Program-made: the position numbers and the translations under genes
The notes under the pieces: model-generated
What the model saw: only the letters and a program-made list of their open reading frames with translations
Told to the model about the DNA's origin: nothing
Database searches by the model: none
Origin: Swaminathania salitolerans
GTDB lineage: Bacteria > Pseudomonadota > Alphaproteobacteria > Acetobacterales > Acetobacteraceae
DNA length: 64,000 nt
Direction of reading: 5' to 3'
NCBI RefSeq assembly: GCF_007988945.1
Contig: NZ_BJVC01000001.1
Coordinates: 868,001 to 932,000, forward strand
Shown: positions 41,075 through 49,556 of the stretch, one piece after another
How positions within the stretch are numbered: position 1 is the stretch's first letter
Layout of the letters: each line of letters opens with the position of its first letter

Positions 41075-42484
41075 GTGAACGAAATCGATCAACTCCCGCT
41101 CGTCGTCATCGCGGGTCGTCCCAATGTCGGAAAATCGACGTTGTTCAATCGTCTCGTCGGGCGTCGACAGGCGATCGTGTCCGACATGCCCGGCGTCACC
41201 CGTGATCGCAAGGAGGGCGAGGCGCTCCTTCGCGGGAAGAGGGTCCGGCTGATCGACACGGCCGGTCTCGAGGAGGCGGCGCCGGATACGCTGTACGGCC
41301 GTATGAGAGCCTCGTCGGAATCCGCAGTATCCCAGGCGGATCTCGTCCTGTTCTGTATCGATGCCCGGGCCGGGGTGACACCTGCGGACAAGCATTTCGC
41401 GGCGTGGCTGCGGCGTCAGAACAAGCCGGTTCTGCTTCTGGCGAACAAGGCGGAAGGTGCCGCTGCGACGAGCGAGGTTCTCGAGGCCTATTCTCTCGGT
41501 CTCGGAACGCCCATGGCGCTCTCTGCCGAGCATGGAGAGGGAATCGCCCATCTGATGGGCGAGATCGCGGATCGTCTGCCGGATACGAAGCGCGAGAAGG
41601 CGCCCCGTTCCGATCGCAATGCCAGACGTGACGAAGGCGATGATCCGGAGGAGGATATCCGTCCGGCGGGACCTCTGAGACTGGCTATCGTCGGGCGTCC
41701 GAATGCGGGAAAATCGACCCTGCTCAATGCGCTTCTGGGCGAGGAGCGGATGATCACGGGACCGGAACCCGGGCTGACCCGCGATTCCATCGCCGTCGCC
41801 CTGCATGACGAGGTGGGGCCCATACAGCTCGTGGACACGGCGGGCCTGCGCCGCAAGGCACGCATCGAGCAGGATCTCGAACGGATGTCGGTTTCCGCAT
41901 CGATCGAGGCCCTCAAGATGGCTGAGGTCGTGGTGCTGACCCTCGATGCGACCCTCGGCGTGCATGAGCAGGATCTCCAGATTGCCCGCCTTATCGAGCG
42001 GGAAGGGCGCGCCTGCGTGCTTGCTTTGAACAAATGGGATGCGGTCGAGGATCGCGCGGCCACGCGCCAGGCCATAGCTGACCGGATCGAGACATCCCTT
42101 GCGCAGATGCGCGGGATTCCTGTCGTCACGTTTTCTGCCCTGACCGGGGCCGGTGTCCAGAAGCTCCTCCCTGCGGTGCGGCGCGCGCATGAGGTGTGGA
42201 ATTCGCGCGTGACGACCGGTGAGCTGAATCGCTGGTTCGAGGCGGCGCTGGAGCGGCATCAGCCTCCGCTCGTCGATGGAAGGCGTCTGAAGCTGCGTTA
42301 CATGACGCAGGCCAAGTCGCGCCCGCCGACATTCATTCTTTTCGGGACACGGGCCGAGCTGCTCCCGGATTCGTACAAGCGTTACCTCGTCAACGGCCTT
42401 CGGGAAACGTTCCATCTCCCGGGGACGCCGATCCGTCTCCAGCTTCGCGGCACCAAGAACCCGTATGCGGAGACCCGTTCGTAA
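41075..42484 (+). CDS. der: Ribosome biogenesis GTPase Der (EngA)
   Basis: The 469-residue protein has two tandem GTPase domains, AGRPNVGKSTLFNRLVGRR near residue 13 and VGRPNAGKSTLLNALLGEE near 205, each with DTAG (LIDTAGLEE and LVDTAGLRR) and NKXD-type motifs (LANKAE, LNKWD), and a C-terminal KH-like domain ending TPIRLQLRGTKNPY. It assists 50S subunit maturation. The start is a GTG three bases after bamB. Confidence 0.96.
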   Translation: MNEIDQLPLVVIAGRPNVGKSTLFNRLVGRRQAIVSDMPGVTRDRKEGEALLRGKRVRLIDTAGLEEAAPDTLYGRMRASSESAVSQADLVLFCIDARAGVTPADKHFAAWLRRQNKPVLLLANKAEGAAATSEVLEAYSLGLGTPMALSAEHGEGIAHLMGEIADRLPDTKREKAPRSDRNARRDEGDDPEEDIRPAGPLRLAIVGRPNAGKSTLLNALLGEERMITGPEPGLTRDSIAVALHDEVGPIQLVDTAGLRRKARIEQDLERMSVSASIEALKMAEVVVLTLDATLGVHEQDLQIARLIEREGRACVLALNKWDAVEDRAATRQAIADRIETSLAQMRGIPVVTFSALTGAGVQKLLPAVRRAHEVWNSRVTTGELNRWFEAALERHQPPLVDGRRLKLRYMTQAKSRPPTFILFGTRAELLPDSYKRYLVNGLRETFHLPGTPIRLQLRGTKNPYAETRS

Positions 42485-42496
42485 GGGATAGCCAGC

Positions 42497-43108
42497 ATGA
42501 ATGAAGACAGGGTCGCAGGGCAGGATACCGCGCTTGTCCTGATCGAGTTCCAGAACGATTTCGCCTCTGCCGGCGGGGCATTGCATGAGGGTGTCAGGCC
42601 GGAGATGGAACGTACCGGCATGCTGCCGCGGACGATCGATCTGGTGGCCGCTGCCCGCGCGAAAGGGGTCCGGATCGTCTGGGTGCCGATCGTCTTTGCC
42701 GAGGGATATCCCGAATTGCGGCAGGACATCTACGGCGTGCTCGCCAATGTGGTTGCCACCCGTGCCTTTCGCCGGGATGGCTGGGGCGGGCAGATCATCG
42801 AGTCTCTCACCCCGCATGACGAGGATATCGTCATCTCCGGAAAGCGGGGTCTGTGCGGCTTCGCGAGCACGAATCTCGATTTCGTGCTTCGGCAGAATGG
42901 CATCCGGCGTATCGCCCTCGGTGGATTTCTGACGGATTGCTGTGTCGAATCGACGATGCGGACTGCCTATGAGCGCGGCTACGATGTCGTCACGCTCACC
43001 GATTGCGTTGCGACCCTTTCCCGGGCGCAGCATGAGGCGGCCATCCAGTACAGCTATCCCATGTTCTCGCATCCCATGACGGCACGCGAGTTTCTGGAAA
43101 CGGTCTGA
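42497..43108 (+). CDS. Isochorismatase-family cysteine hydrolase
   Basis: The 203-residue protein has the isochorismatase-fold triad: Asp21 in LIEFQNDFAS, Lys116 in VISGKRGLCGF and Cys149 in GGFLTDCCVESTMRTAYERG with the expected cis-peptide region. Relatives include ureidoacrylate and peroxyureidoacrylate amidohydrolases, nicotinamidases and N-carbamoyl hydrolases. The YSYPMFSHPMT C-terminus is seen in several hydrolases of unknown substrate. It follows der by 12 bases and may be transcribed with it. Confidence 0.85.
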   Translation: MNEDRVAGQDTALVLIEFQNDFASAGGALHEGVRPEMERTGMLPRTIDLVAAARAKGVRIVWVPIVFAEGYPELRQDIYGVLANVVATRAFRRDGWGGQIIESLTPHDEDIVISGKRGLCGFASTNLDFVLRQNGIRRIALGGFLTDCCVESTMRTAYERGYDVVTLTDCVATLSRAQHEAAIQYSYPMFSHPMTAREFLETV

Positions 43109-43243
43109 CCGCCCGGATCGATCGGGCAGGGTCGGAGAAGGAAGACCTTGCCGGATCTGCGGGGGAAGGGCGTGGAGCAGGGCGCAGGTCGTTCGTGCTC
43201 GGACGCGCGACTCTCTGGCGCACGCTGTCCGACCATCGGATGA

Positions 43244-43277
43244 TGCCCGGGCGGTGACCCGCAAGGGGGCCCGGGCA
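43244..43277 (-). terminator. 9-bp inverted repeat downstream of gntP
   Basis: TGCCCGGGC (43244-43252) and GCCCGGGCA (43269-43277) pair perfectly around 16 bases. A second, shorter GGGGC/GCCCC dyad lies between it and the gntP stop. The region separates two converging genes and likely ends both transcripts; no T-run. Confidence 0.5.
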
Positions 43278-43308
43278 GGGATCGGGGCGCCGGATGAGCC
43301 CCGGATCG

Positions 43309-44649
43309 TCAGATGAACAGGGAGGCGAGGAGACAGAATCCCAGTCCGAGAAACGCGATCAGTGTCTCGATCACGCACCATGTCTTGATCGTCTGGGGCA
43401 CGGTCAGGCCCAGATACTCCTTGATCTGCCAGAAACCGGCATCGTTCATGGGACCGAAGGCAACCGAACCCGCGCCCGTCACGAGTACCATCAGTTCCGG
43501 CGAGACGCCGTGACTTTTCAGGAGGATGGGACCGGCGATGCTCGAAGCCGTGCTCATCGCCACCGTGGCGGAGCCACAGGCGACGCGCACGATGACCGCA
43601 AGAAGCCAGCCGAGCACGAGCACAGGGACATGCGCGCCCAGTGCCGCATCGGTGATGGCCTTGGAAACGCCGCTATCCACGAGTTCGCGACCGAAGCCTC
43701 CCCCGGCACCGACGAGCAGCATGATCAGCGCGGTCGGGCCGAGACATTCATTGGTGAATCTGAGAATGGTATCGCGCGAGAAACCGCGCGCCAGCCCAAG
43801 CACGTAAAACGAGAGAATGACCGCGAGAACGAGGGCGATATCGGTATTGCCGATGAAGTGAAGCGCCGTGTTGACCGTCGTGCCGGGGCTGGAAACGCGA
43901 TCTGCCACAGAGGCGACGAGCATCAGCACCACCGGGGAGAGGATGGTGAAGACCGTGATTGCGAAGCTCGGCATATTGGCGGGCGGCTCGCGGTTGACGA
44001 ATTGCGCTGCCAGCGGGTTCGCCTCCGTCAGGGGGACACGGGGGGCGATGAAACGCGAGAAGAGCGGCCCTGCTATGATCGCGATGGGCGTGCCGATCAG
44101 GATGCCGAGGAAGATCGTATGCCCCGTATTCGCATGATAGGCGGAAAGGGCGAGAAGCGTGGCCGGATGCGGCGGGATCATCGCATGGGTGACGGAGAGG
44201 GCGGCGCCCATGGGAAGCGCCACCCGGAGCAAGGGGGTTTCCGTTCGTGCGGCGAGGACGAAGGCCAGCGGGATGAGCAGGACGAAGCCGACCTCGAAAA
44301 AGACGGGCAGGCCGATCAGAAGCCCGATGATCATCATGGCCCAGTCGACCCGGGATCGCCCGGCATAGCCCGAAATCGTGAGGGCGATCCGGTCCGCACC
44401 GCCCGATTCGGCAAGCATCTTGCCCAGCATGGTGCCGAGCGCGATGACCGTGCCGACATGGCCGAGCACATGGCCTGCCCCCTGCTCGAAGGATTTCACC
44501 ACCTCGTCGGCGGGCATCCCTGCGGCGAGGGCAAGCGCCAGAGAGACCGTGAAGAGAACGATGAAGGGGTTGAGCCTGAAATAGGCAATGAGCACGACGA
44601 TCGCGAGAATCGCGGCTGTGGCGAGGGAGATGGCAAAAATCGCAGACAT
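43309..44649 (-). CDS. gntP: GntP-family gluconate permease
   Basis: The 446-residue protein is a polytopic GntP permease with about 12-14 helices. Characteristic segments are FRLNPFIVLFTVSLALALAAG, GHVGTVIALGTMLGKMLAESGG, LPVFFEVGFVLLIPLAF, THAMIPPHPATLLAL, RVACGSATVAMSTASSIAGP and FGPMNDAGFWQIKEYLG. Members carry gluconate or related sugar acids with protons. Gluconate handling fits acetic acid bacteria. An operator-like palindrome lies about 120 bases upstream of the ATG. No gluconokinase is adjacent. Confidence 0.92.
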   Translation of the reverse strand: MSAIFAISLATAAILAIVVLIAYFRLNPFIVLFTVSLALALAAGMPADEVVKSFEQGAGHVLGHVGTVIALGTMLGKMLAESGGADRIALTISGYAGRSRVDWAMMIIGLLIGLPVFFEVGFVLLIPLAFVLAARTETPLLRVALPMGAALSVTHAMIPPHPATLLALSAYHANTGHTIFLGILIGTPIAIIAGPLFSRFIAPRVPLTEANPLAAQFVNREPPANMPSFAITVFTILSPVVLMLVASVADRVSSPGTTVNTALHFIGNTDIALVLAVILSFYVLGLARGFSRDTILRFTNECLGPTALIMLLVGAGGGFGRELVDSGVSKAITDAALGAHVPVLVLGWLLAVIVRVACGSATVAMSTASSIAGPILLKSHGVSPELMVLVTGAGSVAFGPMNDAGFWQIKEYLGLTVPQTIKTWCVIETLIAFLGLGFCLLASLFI

Positions 44650-44767
44650 GGCGTGATCTCGAAACTGAAACCGTCACGTGTCAACGCGGCTTCAGGCGGA
44701 AATGCGATCACATATTGGGTAATAATCCTGCGATATTCGTGGATCAGGCGGAAAAACCCCGACAATC

Positions 44768-44781
44768 TTGGATCGATCCAA
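44768..44781. promoter_or_regulatory. Perfect 14-bp palindrome in the gntP/dienelactone hydrolase interval
   Basis: TTGGATCGATCCAA is fully self-complementary with a central CG, the symmetry typical of LacI-type operators such as those of gluconate regulators. It lies 119 bases before gntP and 139 bases before the divergent gene. No regulator gene is close by. The surrounding 60 bases are AT-rich relative to the genome, as expected of promoters. Confidence 0.5.
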
Positions 44782-44919
44782 ATATCACATTTCCGCCAAC
44801 GCAGCGCCGCCCACCGGCAGGGAATGGCGGAGCTGGGCCGCCTCCTTTAAGGGATTACACAGAGTTTTGACCTTCGTCCGCCGGAAGGCGGGCGTGCAGA
44901 TGTTCCGGGAGACACAACC

Positions 44920-45669
44920 GTGCTGATTCGCAGTGACGAGAAAAACGATATCGAAACCCCGACCGGCCCGATGCGCGTCCATCTGTACCGGCCTGTCGGC
45001 CCGGGACGGTTTCCGGCCATTCTCCTGTTTTCGGAGATCTATCAGGTCACGGCGCCGATCGAGCGCCTCGCCGCCATGATCGCTGGTCAGGGCTATCTCG
45101 TCGCCGTACCGGAAGTCTATCATGAATATGAGGCACCCGGATGCGTGCTTGCCTATGATCAGGCGGGCACGGAGCGCGGGAATACGCTCAAATACACCAA
45201 ACCCGTCGGGCAGTTCGACAGCGATGTCGCCTCTCTTGTCGCGTGGCTTCGCGAGCACGAGGGCTGCAACGGCCGCTTCGGCGCGTTCGGTGTCTGTCTC
45301 GGCGGCCATCTCGCCTTCCGGGCCGCGCAGAACCCCGCGATCGAGGCCACCGCGTGCTTCTATGCGACCGATCTTCACACCGGAACGCTCGGCGGCGAGC
45401 GCGCAGACGGGACGCTGGCCCGGTGCAGCGCGATCGCAGGGGAGATCATGATGGTGTGGGGCCGCTCCGACCCGCATGTTCCCTATGAGGGGAGGCGGCA
45501 GATCAGGGATGCGCTCGAGCAGGCCGGTACGGCTCTCGAATGGCACGAGGTGGATGGCCAGCACGCCTTTCTGCGCGATGGCGCGCCGCGTTTCGATGCA
45601 GCACTTTTCCTTCAGGGAATGGCCTTGACTTCGGCTCTCTATCATCGCGTCTTCATCCGCCAGGTCTGA
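44920..45669 (+). CDS. Dienelactone hydrolase family protein
   Basis: The 249-residue alpha/beta hydrolase has a cysteine nucleophile in AFGVCLGGHLAF (Cys126), a conserved Glu in LLFSEIYQV near residue 39, and the catalytic His in VDGQHAFLRDG. This Cys-Asp-His arrangement is typical of dienelactone hydrolases acting on carboxymethylenebutenolide, but most genomic relatives have other ester or lactone substrates. It starts at a GTG with GGGAG upstream, and the MFS gene follows three bases after its stop, so they are likely one operon. Confidence 0.88.
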   Translation: MLIRSDEKNDIETPTGPMRVHLYRPVGPGRFPAILLFSEIYQVTAPIERLAAMIAGQGYLVAVPEVYHEYEAPGCVLAYDQAGTERGNTLKYTKPVGQFDSDVASLVAWLREHEGCNGRFGAFGVCLGGHLAFRAAQNPAIEATACFYATDLHTGTLGGERADGTLARCSAIAGEIMMVWGRSDPHVPYEGRRQIRDALEQAGTALEWHEVDGQHAFLRDGAPRFDAALFLQGMALTSALYHRVFIRQV

Positions 45670-45672
45670 CCC

Positions 45673-47070
45673 GTGAAGGCGGAGCCGGTCCGGGACGGAT
45701 TGTACGGGGCCGAGCGTGTCCGGGCGATGCTGGCCGTCGCCCTCGCCGTTCTGCTTTCCGTACTCGATTATGCGGTCGCGAATGTGGCGCTTCCGAGCAT
45801 CGCGCATGATCTCGGCATTGCGTCCTCCCAGTCCATCTGGGTGATCAATGCCTATCAGCTCGCCTCGCTCTCGATGCTGCTCCCTCTTGCCTCGATCGGC
45901 GCCAGGATCGGCTTTGCGACGATGTGCCGGTTCGGAATCGCATTGTTCGTTCTCGCCTCGATATTCTGCGCCCTGTCCCATTCGCTGTTGCAGCTTGCCC
46001 TTGCACGCGCCCTGCAGGGCGCGGGGGGCGGCTGCATCATGAGCGTCGCCATCGCGCTGATCCGCTTCATCTATCCGCGAAATGCCCTCGGTCGCGGCCT
46101 GTCGCTCAACGGTCTGATCATCGGAACCGGCGTGGCGCTCGGGCCGACGGTCGGATCTCTCGTTCTCTCGGTCGCATCGTGGCCATGGATCTTCTGGATC
46201 AACGTGCCGCTTGGTCTGGCGGCGCTCCTGCTCGCCCGGTTTGCCTTGCCGACGACGCCCCGCTCGGAAAGGGCGCTCGATCTTCCGGCCATACTCCTCA
46301 CGATCGCTGCCTTCACGCTTACGGTCATCGGCATAGACGATGCCGTGCATGGAGGATCCGCCTCGGGTGCTGCGCTCGTTCTGTGCGGGATCGCTTGCTG
46401 GGCGGGATTGCTCCGCTACCAGAAAGGGCGCGCCGATCCCGTCGTGCCCGTCGATCTTCTGGCCGTGCCGTCCTTTCTCGTCGCTTTCATCGTCGGTCTT
46501 GTCGGCTTCATCGCCTCGAATTTCTTCATCATCGCGATGCCGTTCACGCTTGAGACGGTGTTCCATCGTCCGGCGACCGTCACCGGGTTCCTCATCACGC
46601 CCTGGGCGGTCGGCGTTGCTGTCATGTCGTTTCTGGTCGGGCGATGGGCCGACCGCGTTCCGGCATCGCTGCTCTCGAGCTTCGGTCTGGCAGTCACGGG
46701 CTGCGGTTTTGCCCTTCTGTGGCAGATGCCGCAGGATGCGGGCAATGTCTCGATCGCCTGGCGCGTGGCTCTGGCCGGAGCCGGTTTCGGTATATTCCAG
46801 CCACCGAACAACCGGGTCATGATGCTCTCGGCGCCGACCGGGCGGGAAGGGAGCGCCAGCGGGCTGGTTTCCGTGGCGCGGCTCGGCGGGCAGACGCTCG
46901 GGGCGCTTCTCGTCGCCAGCGTGTTCCGCTTCAGCACGCATGCTTCCGTACTATGTCTGTTCTGCGCGATGTGCGTCGCCTGGCTGGGTGCCACGCTCAG
47001 CGTGGCGAGGCTGCTCGGCCCCGGCTCTGGCCCCGGTTCTGGCCCCGTTCAGCCCGGCAGAATGCGATAG
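45673..47070 (+). CDS. MFS transporter, DHA2 (EmrB/QacA-like) family
   Basis: The 465-residue protein starts at a GTG and shows about 14 helices. Motif C-type and DHA2 marks include LLSVLDYAVANVALPSIAHD, SIWVINAYQLASLSMLLPLA, LARALQGAGGGCIMSVAIA and WPWIFWINVPLG. Such transporters expel drugs or organic compounds by proton antiport. The C-terminal tail GPGSGPGSGPV comes from a 12-base tandem repeat. Its last 22 bases overlap the converging methyltransferase gene. Confidence 0.9.
   Translation: MKAEPVRDGLYGAERVRAMLAVALAVLLSVLDYAVANVALPSIAHDLGIASSQSIWVINAYQLASLSMLLPLASIGARIGFATMCRFGIALFVLASIFCALSHSLLQLALARALQGAGGGCIMSVAIALIRFIYPRNALGRGLSLNGLIIGTGVALGPTVGSLVLSVASWPWIFWINVPLGLAALLLARFALPTTPRSERALDLPAILLTIAAFTLTVIGIDDAVHGGSASGAALVLCGIACWAGLLRYQKGRADPVVPVDLLAVPSFLVAFIVGLVGFIASNFFIIAMPFTLETVFHRPATVTGFLITPWAVGVAVMSFLVGRWADRVPASLLSSFGLAVTGCGFALLWQMPQDAGNVSIAWRVALAGAGFGIFQPPNNRVMMLSAPTGREGSASGLVSVARLGGQTLGALLVASVFRFSTHASVLCLFCAMCVAWLGATLSVARLLGPGSGPGSGPVQPGRMR
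47017..47050. repeat. 12-bp tandem repeat at the 3' end of the MFS gene
   Basis: GGCCCCGGCTCT (47017-47028), GGCCCCGGTTCT (47029-47040) and the partial GGCCCCGTTC (47041-47050) follow in phase with the reading frame, extending the C-terminus with Gly-Pro-Gly-Ser units. The array touches the stop codon of the opposite-strand methyltransferase. Confidence 0.75.
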
Positions 47071-47756
47071 AGCGTGGTGTCGCGCTCCGTCTTGCCTTCG
47101 AGCTCGAGTGTCGTGGCGATGCGGCTCCGGCGCAGGATCTCGATCCCTGTTTTCGGGGCATAGGGTCGGCCCGGATCGGCCATCCAGACTTCCATGGAGG
47201 CGGCGCATCGCCTGAGCCAGGGAATCAGACGATCGGCCATGGACTGGTTGTAGCAGACATCGCCGCAAAGCAGCAGGTCGATCGGCGGCAGGTCGCCGAT
47301 ATCCGTTCCGCTCAGATCGCCGGGGAGGGGCGTGACGCGGACGTCGTTCAGGGTGGCGTTCAGGCCTGCGCAGTGCAGGGCGAGCGGATCGATATCGTTG
47401 ACGAACACCTCTTTCGCTCCCGCCCGGGCGCAAGCGATTGCGGCAAGCCCTCCACCGCAGGCGAAATCGAGAACCGACCGACCGGCAATGCGCCCGGGAT
47501 GATCCAGGGCATAGCGCGCGAGAAGCTGGCTGCCGGGCCAGGAGAACGCCCAGAACGGAGGTTCGATGTTCAGAGCGTCCAGATGCGTTTCCGTCGCCTG
47601 CCAGATCGGCGTGATCTCGGTGGCTAGGTGAAGACGGAGTTCGGGCACGCCCGGAGCGACCTCGATGGTCGTCTGCCCCGCGATAAAGCTGTCGGGATCG
47701 GGAGGCTGCCGGGAGTCGGGGGCGGATCCGGTCGAGGAGGCGGGCCGGGCGCTCAC
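47049..47756 (-). CDS. Class I SAM-dependent methyltransferase (nicotinamide N-methylase/ETFB-lysine type)
   Basis: The 235-residue protein starts at a GTG that overlaps the ubiA stop (GTGA). Motif I is VLDFACGGGLAAIACARAGA followed by VNDIDPLAL; LLLCGDVCYN is the DXXY-type post-motif. ATEITPIWQAT near residue 30 and PFWAFSWPGSQLLARY place it in the protein lysine methyltransferase 20-like group (annotated nicotinamide N-methyltransferase-like in bacteria). A protein substrate such as ETFB is possible. Coupling to ubiA could link it to quinone or electron-transfer chemistry, which is speculative. Confidence 0.85.
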   Translation of the reverse strand: MSARPASSTGSAPDSRQPPDPDSFIAGQTTIEVAPGVPELRLHLATEITPIWQATETHLDALNIEPPFWAFSWPGSQLLARYALDHPGRIAGRSVLDFACGGGLAAIACARAGAKEVFVNDIDPLALHCAGLNATLNDVRVTPLPGDLSGTDIGDLPPIDLLLCGDVCYNQSMADRLIPWLRRCAASMEVWMADPGRPYAPKTGIEILRRSRIATTLELEGKTERDTTLYRILPG

Positions 47757-48673
47757 GCGAGGAACCGCCCGAGCAGAAAGGCCAGCGCCAGAACCATGCC
47801 GACCGGGACGTTCTGGCGGAAGAGTGCGAGGCACCCGGCCGGGTCGTGGATATCGAGATGACGGACCTGACGGAAGAGGAGCCCGCAGGCAAGCAGGGCG
47901 ACAGGCCAGAAGCTCCAGTGCATGGCACCGCCTGCACCGCAGAGCAGGAAGAAGACGCTCGCCCCGCCATAGCACAGGGCGACGAAGAGCCGGGCCTTTC
48001 CCGCCCAGAGGCGCGAGGTCGAGCGCACGCCGATCCGGGCATCGTCATCCATGTCCTGAAATCCGTAGATCGTGTCGAAGCCGAGCTGCCACAGGATCGT
48101 GCCCGCGTAGAGCATGAGTCCCACCGCGTCGAGCCTGCCCGCGCTGGCCGCATATCCCATCGGGGCGCCGAAGCCGAATGTGAAGCCCATCACGAGCTGG
48201 GGCCACCATGTAACGCGCTTTGCTGCCGGGTAGAGGCTGACCAGAAGGAGCGCGAGCGGCGCGAGAGCCCAGCAGATCGGGGGGAGGCAGGCGAGCACCA
48301 GAGCGCCGACGCCCAGAAGCCCGGCGAGAAGGACCAGAGCCTGCCGGACAGAGAGCGCACCGCTCGCCAGAGGGCGGCCCGCAGTACGCGAGACCTGCGC
48401 GTCGATCCGGCGATCCCAGATATCGTTGACGACGCATCCCGCCGAGCGCATGGCGAGCGATCCGACGGCGAAGAGAATGCCGAGCAGGAGAATATGGGCG
48501 GGCCGGGACGTTGCAGGCAGGGCGATCCCCCATAGCCCGGGCAGGAAGAGCAGCCATGTTCCAACCGGACGGTCGAGCCGGGCGAGCAGGAGATACGGCC
48601 GCATTCCCTGCGGGAAACGGGCGATCCAGCCATGAGCGCGTATGTCGGTATGGGACGCGTGCGGGCCGCTCAT
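47753..48673 (-). CDS. ubiA: 4-hydroxybenzoate polyprenyltransferase
   Basis: The 306-residue membrane prenyltransferase of ubiquinone synthesis has both Mg-diphosphate motifs, NDIWDRRIDAQVSRT and YGFQDMDDDARIG, and about eight to nine helices. RLDRPVGTWLLFLPGLWG and GRPLASGALS are also family marks. AAGGAG lies six bases before the ATG at 48673, clearly better than the ATG at 48703. It diverges from rsmE. Confidence 0.94.
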   Translation of the reverse strand: MSGPHASHTDIRAHGWIARFPQGMRPYLLLARLDRPVGTWLLFLPGLWGIALPATSRPAHILLLGILFAVGSLAMRSAGCVVNDIWDRRIDAQVSRTAGRPLASGALSVRQALVLLAGLLGVGALVLACLPPICWALAPLALLLVSLYPAAKRVTWWPQLVMGFTFGFGAPMGYAASAGRLDAVGLMLYAGTILWQLGFDTIYGFQDMDDDARIGVRSTSRLWAGKARLFVALCYGGASVFFLLCGAGGAMHWSFWPVALLACGLLFRQVRHLDIHDPAGCLALFRQNVPVGMVLALAFLLGRFLA

Positions 48674-48747
48674 TCTCTTCTCCTTGTCGTCATGAAGGTT
48701 CATTGCGTCTATGAAAGCGCAACGTCAATCACGATCACGGTGCAATC

Positions 48748-49497
48748 ATGCAGGACAGTCCGCGTCTCCATCTCGCCCCGGAAACCCTGCAGGGCCAGGC
48801 CGGGGAGACGATCGCCCTCGCTCCGGGTCATGTGCGCTATCTGGCGACGGTTCTGCGTCTCGGCGAGGGTGATCTCATCCGGGTGTTCAATGTGCGAGCA
48901 GGAGAGTGGGAGGCCCGTCTCGGGGCGTTGCGCAAGGAGCGGGGAAGCGCGACCCTCGTCCGGCAGCTTCGCCCCCCCTCTCTTCCCTCCGGGGACGTGA
49001 CGCTTCTTTTCGCGCCGCTCAAGCGCGATGCGACCGACCTCGTGATACGGATGGGGACGGAGCTCGGTGTGACGCGGTTCTGCCCCGTCGTGACCGACCG
49101 TACCAACACGCACAGGATCAACGACGAGCGGCTCTCGGCAATCGCTGCGGAAGCCGCGGAACAATGCGAACGCCTCGACGTGCCGGAAATCGCTCCTCTC
49201 GAGCCTCTGACCCGGCACCTCCAGGACTGGCCGGACACGATGCCGGTCTATCTCGCGCTCGAGCGCCACGAGACCGGCGATCGCGACGGCACACCCGCCC
49301 GGCCCTGCGACCCGGTGCCGGAGTCCTATGGATTGCTGATCGGACCGGAGGGCGGATTCTCCGAAGGCGAGCGTCGTTTCCTGCTCGAGCATCCCCGGAT
49401 CCAGGCGATTTCGCTCGGTGCGCTCGTCCTGCGGGCCGATACGGCGGTGGCAACCGGACTTGCCCAGTTGGCGTTTCGCGCCCGTCGGTCCATATAG
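48748..49497 (+). CDS. rsmE: 16S rRNA m3U1498 methyltransferase
   Basis: This 249-residue SPOUT enzyme has an N-terminal PUA-like domain (HVRYLATVLRLGEGD, IRVFNVRAGEWEA) and the knotted SAM domain with KRDATDLVIRMGTELGV, ERLDVPEIAPLEPL, LLIGPEGGFSEGE and the C-terminal LGALVLRADTAVATGLAQL. All knot motifs are present. It precedes gshA by 59 bases, a pairing common in alphaproteobacteria. Confidence 0.94.
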   Translation: MQDSPRLHLAPETLQGQAGETIALAPGHVRYLATVLRLGEGDLIRVFNVRAGEWEARLGALRKERGSATLVRQLRPPSLPSGDVTLLFAPLKRDATDLVIRMGTELGVTRFCPVVTDRTNTHRINDERLSAIAAEAAEQCERLDVPEIAPLEPLTRHLQDWPDTMPVYLALERHETGDRDGTPARPCDPVPESYGLLIGPEGGFSEGERRFLLEHPRIQAISLGALVLRADTAVATGLAQLAFRARRSI

Positions 49498-49556
49498 GAC
49501 GAAACTCCCCGGTTTCTATTTACTGATTCCCGCTTTCCCAGGACCCTGCGCTGCCC

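Noticed and set aside
40697-43381. 894-codon open frame on the minus strand across bamB, der and the isochorismatase-like gene
   Set aside because: It runs antisense through three well-supported genes, its translation is Arg/His/Pro-rich without domains, and long antisense frames are expected where third positions are G or C.
44785-46941. 718-codon minus-strand frame opposite the dienelactone hydrolase and MFS genes
   Set aside because: Highly charged low-complexity translation (Arg, Glu, Asp, His), no ribosome site or family motif; shadow of the plus-strand genes.
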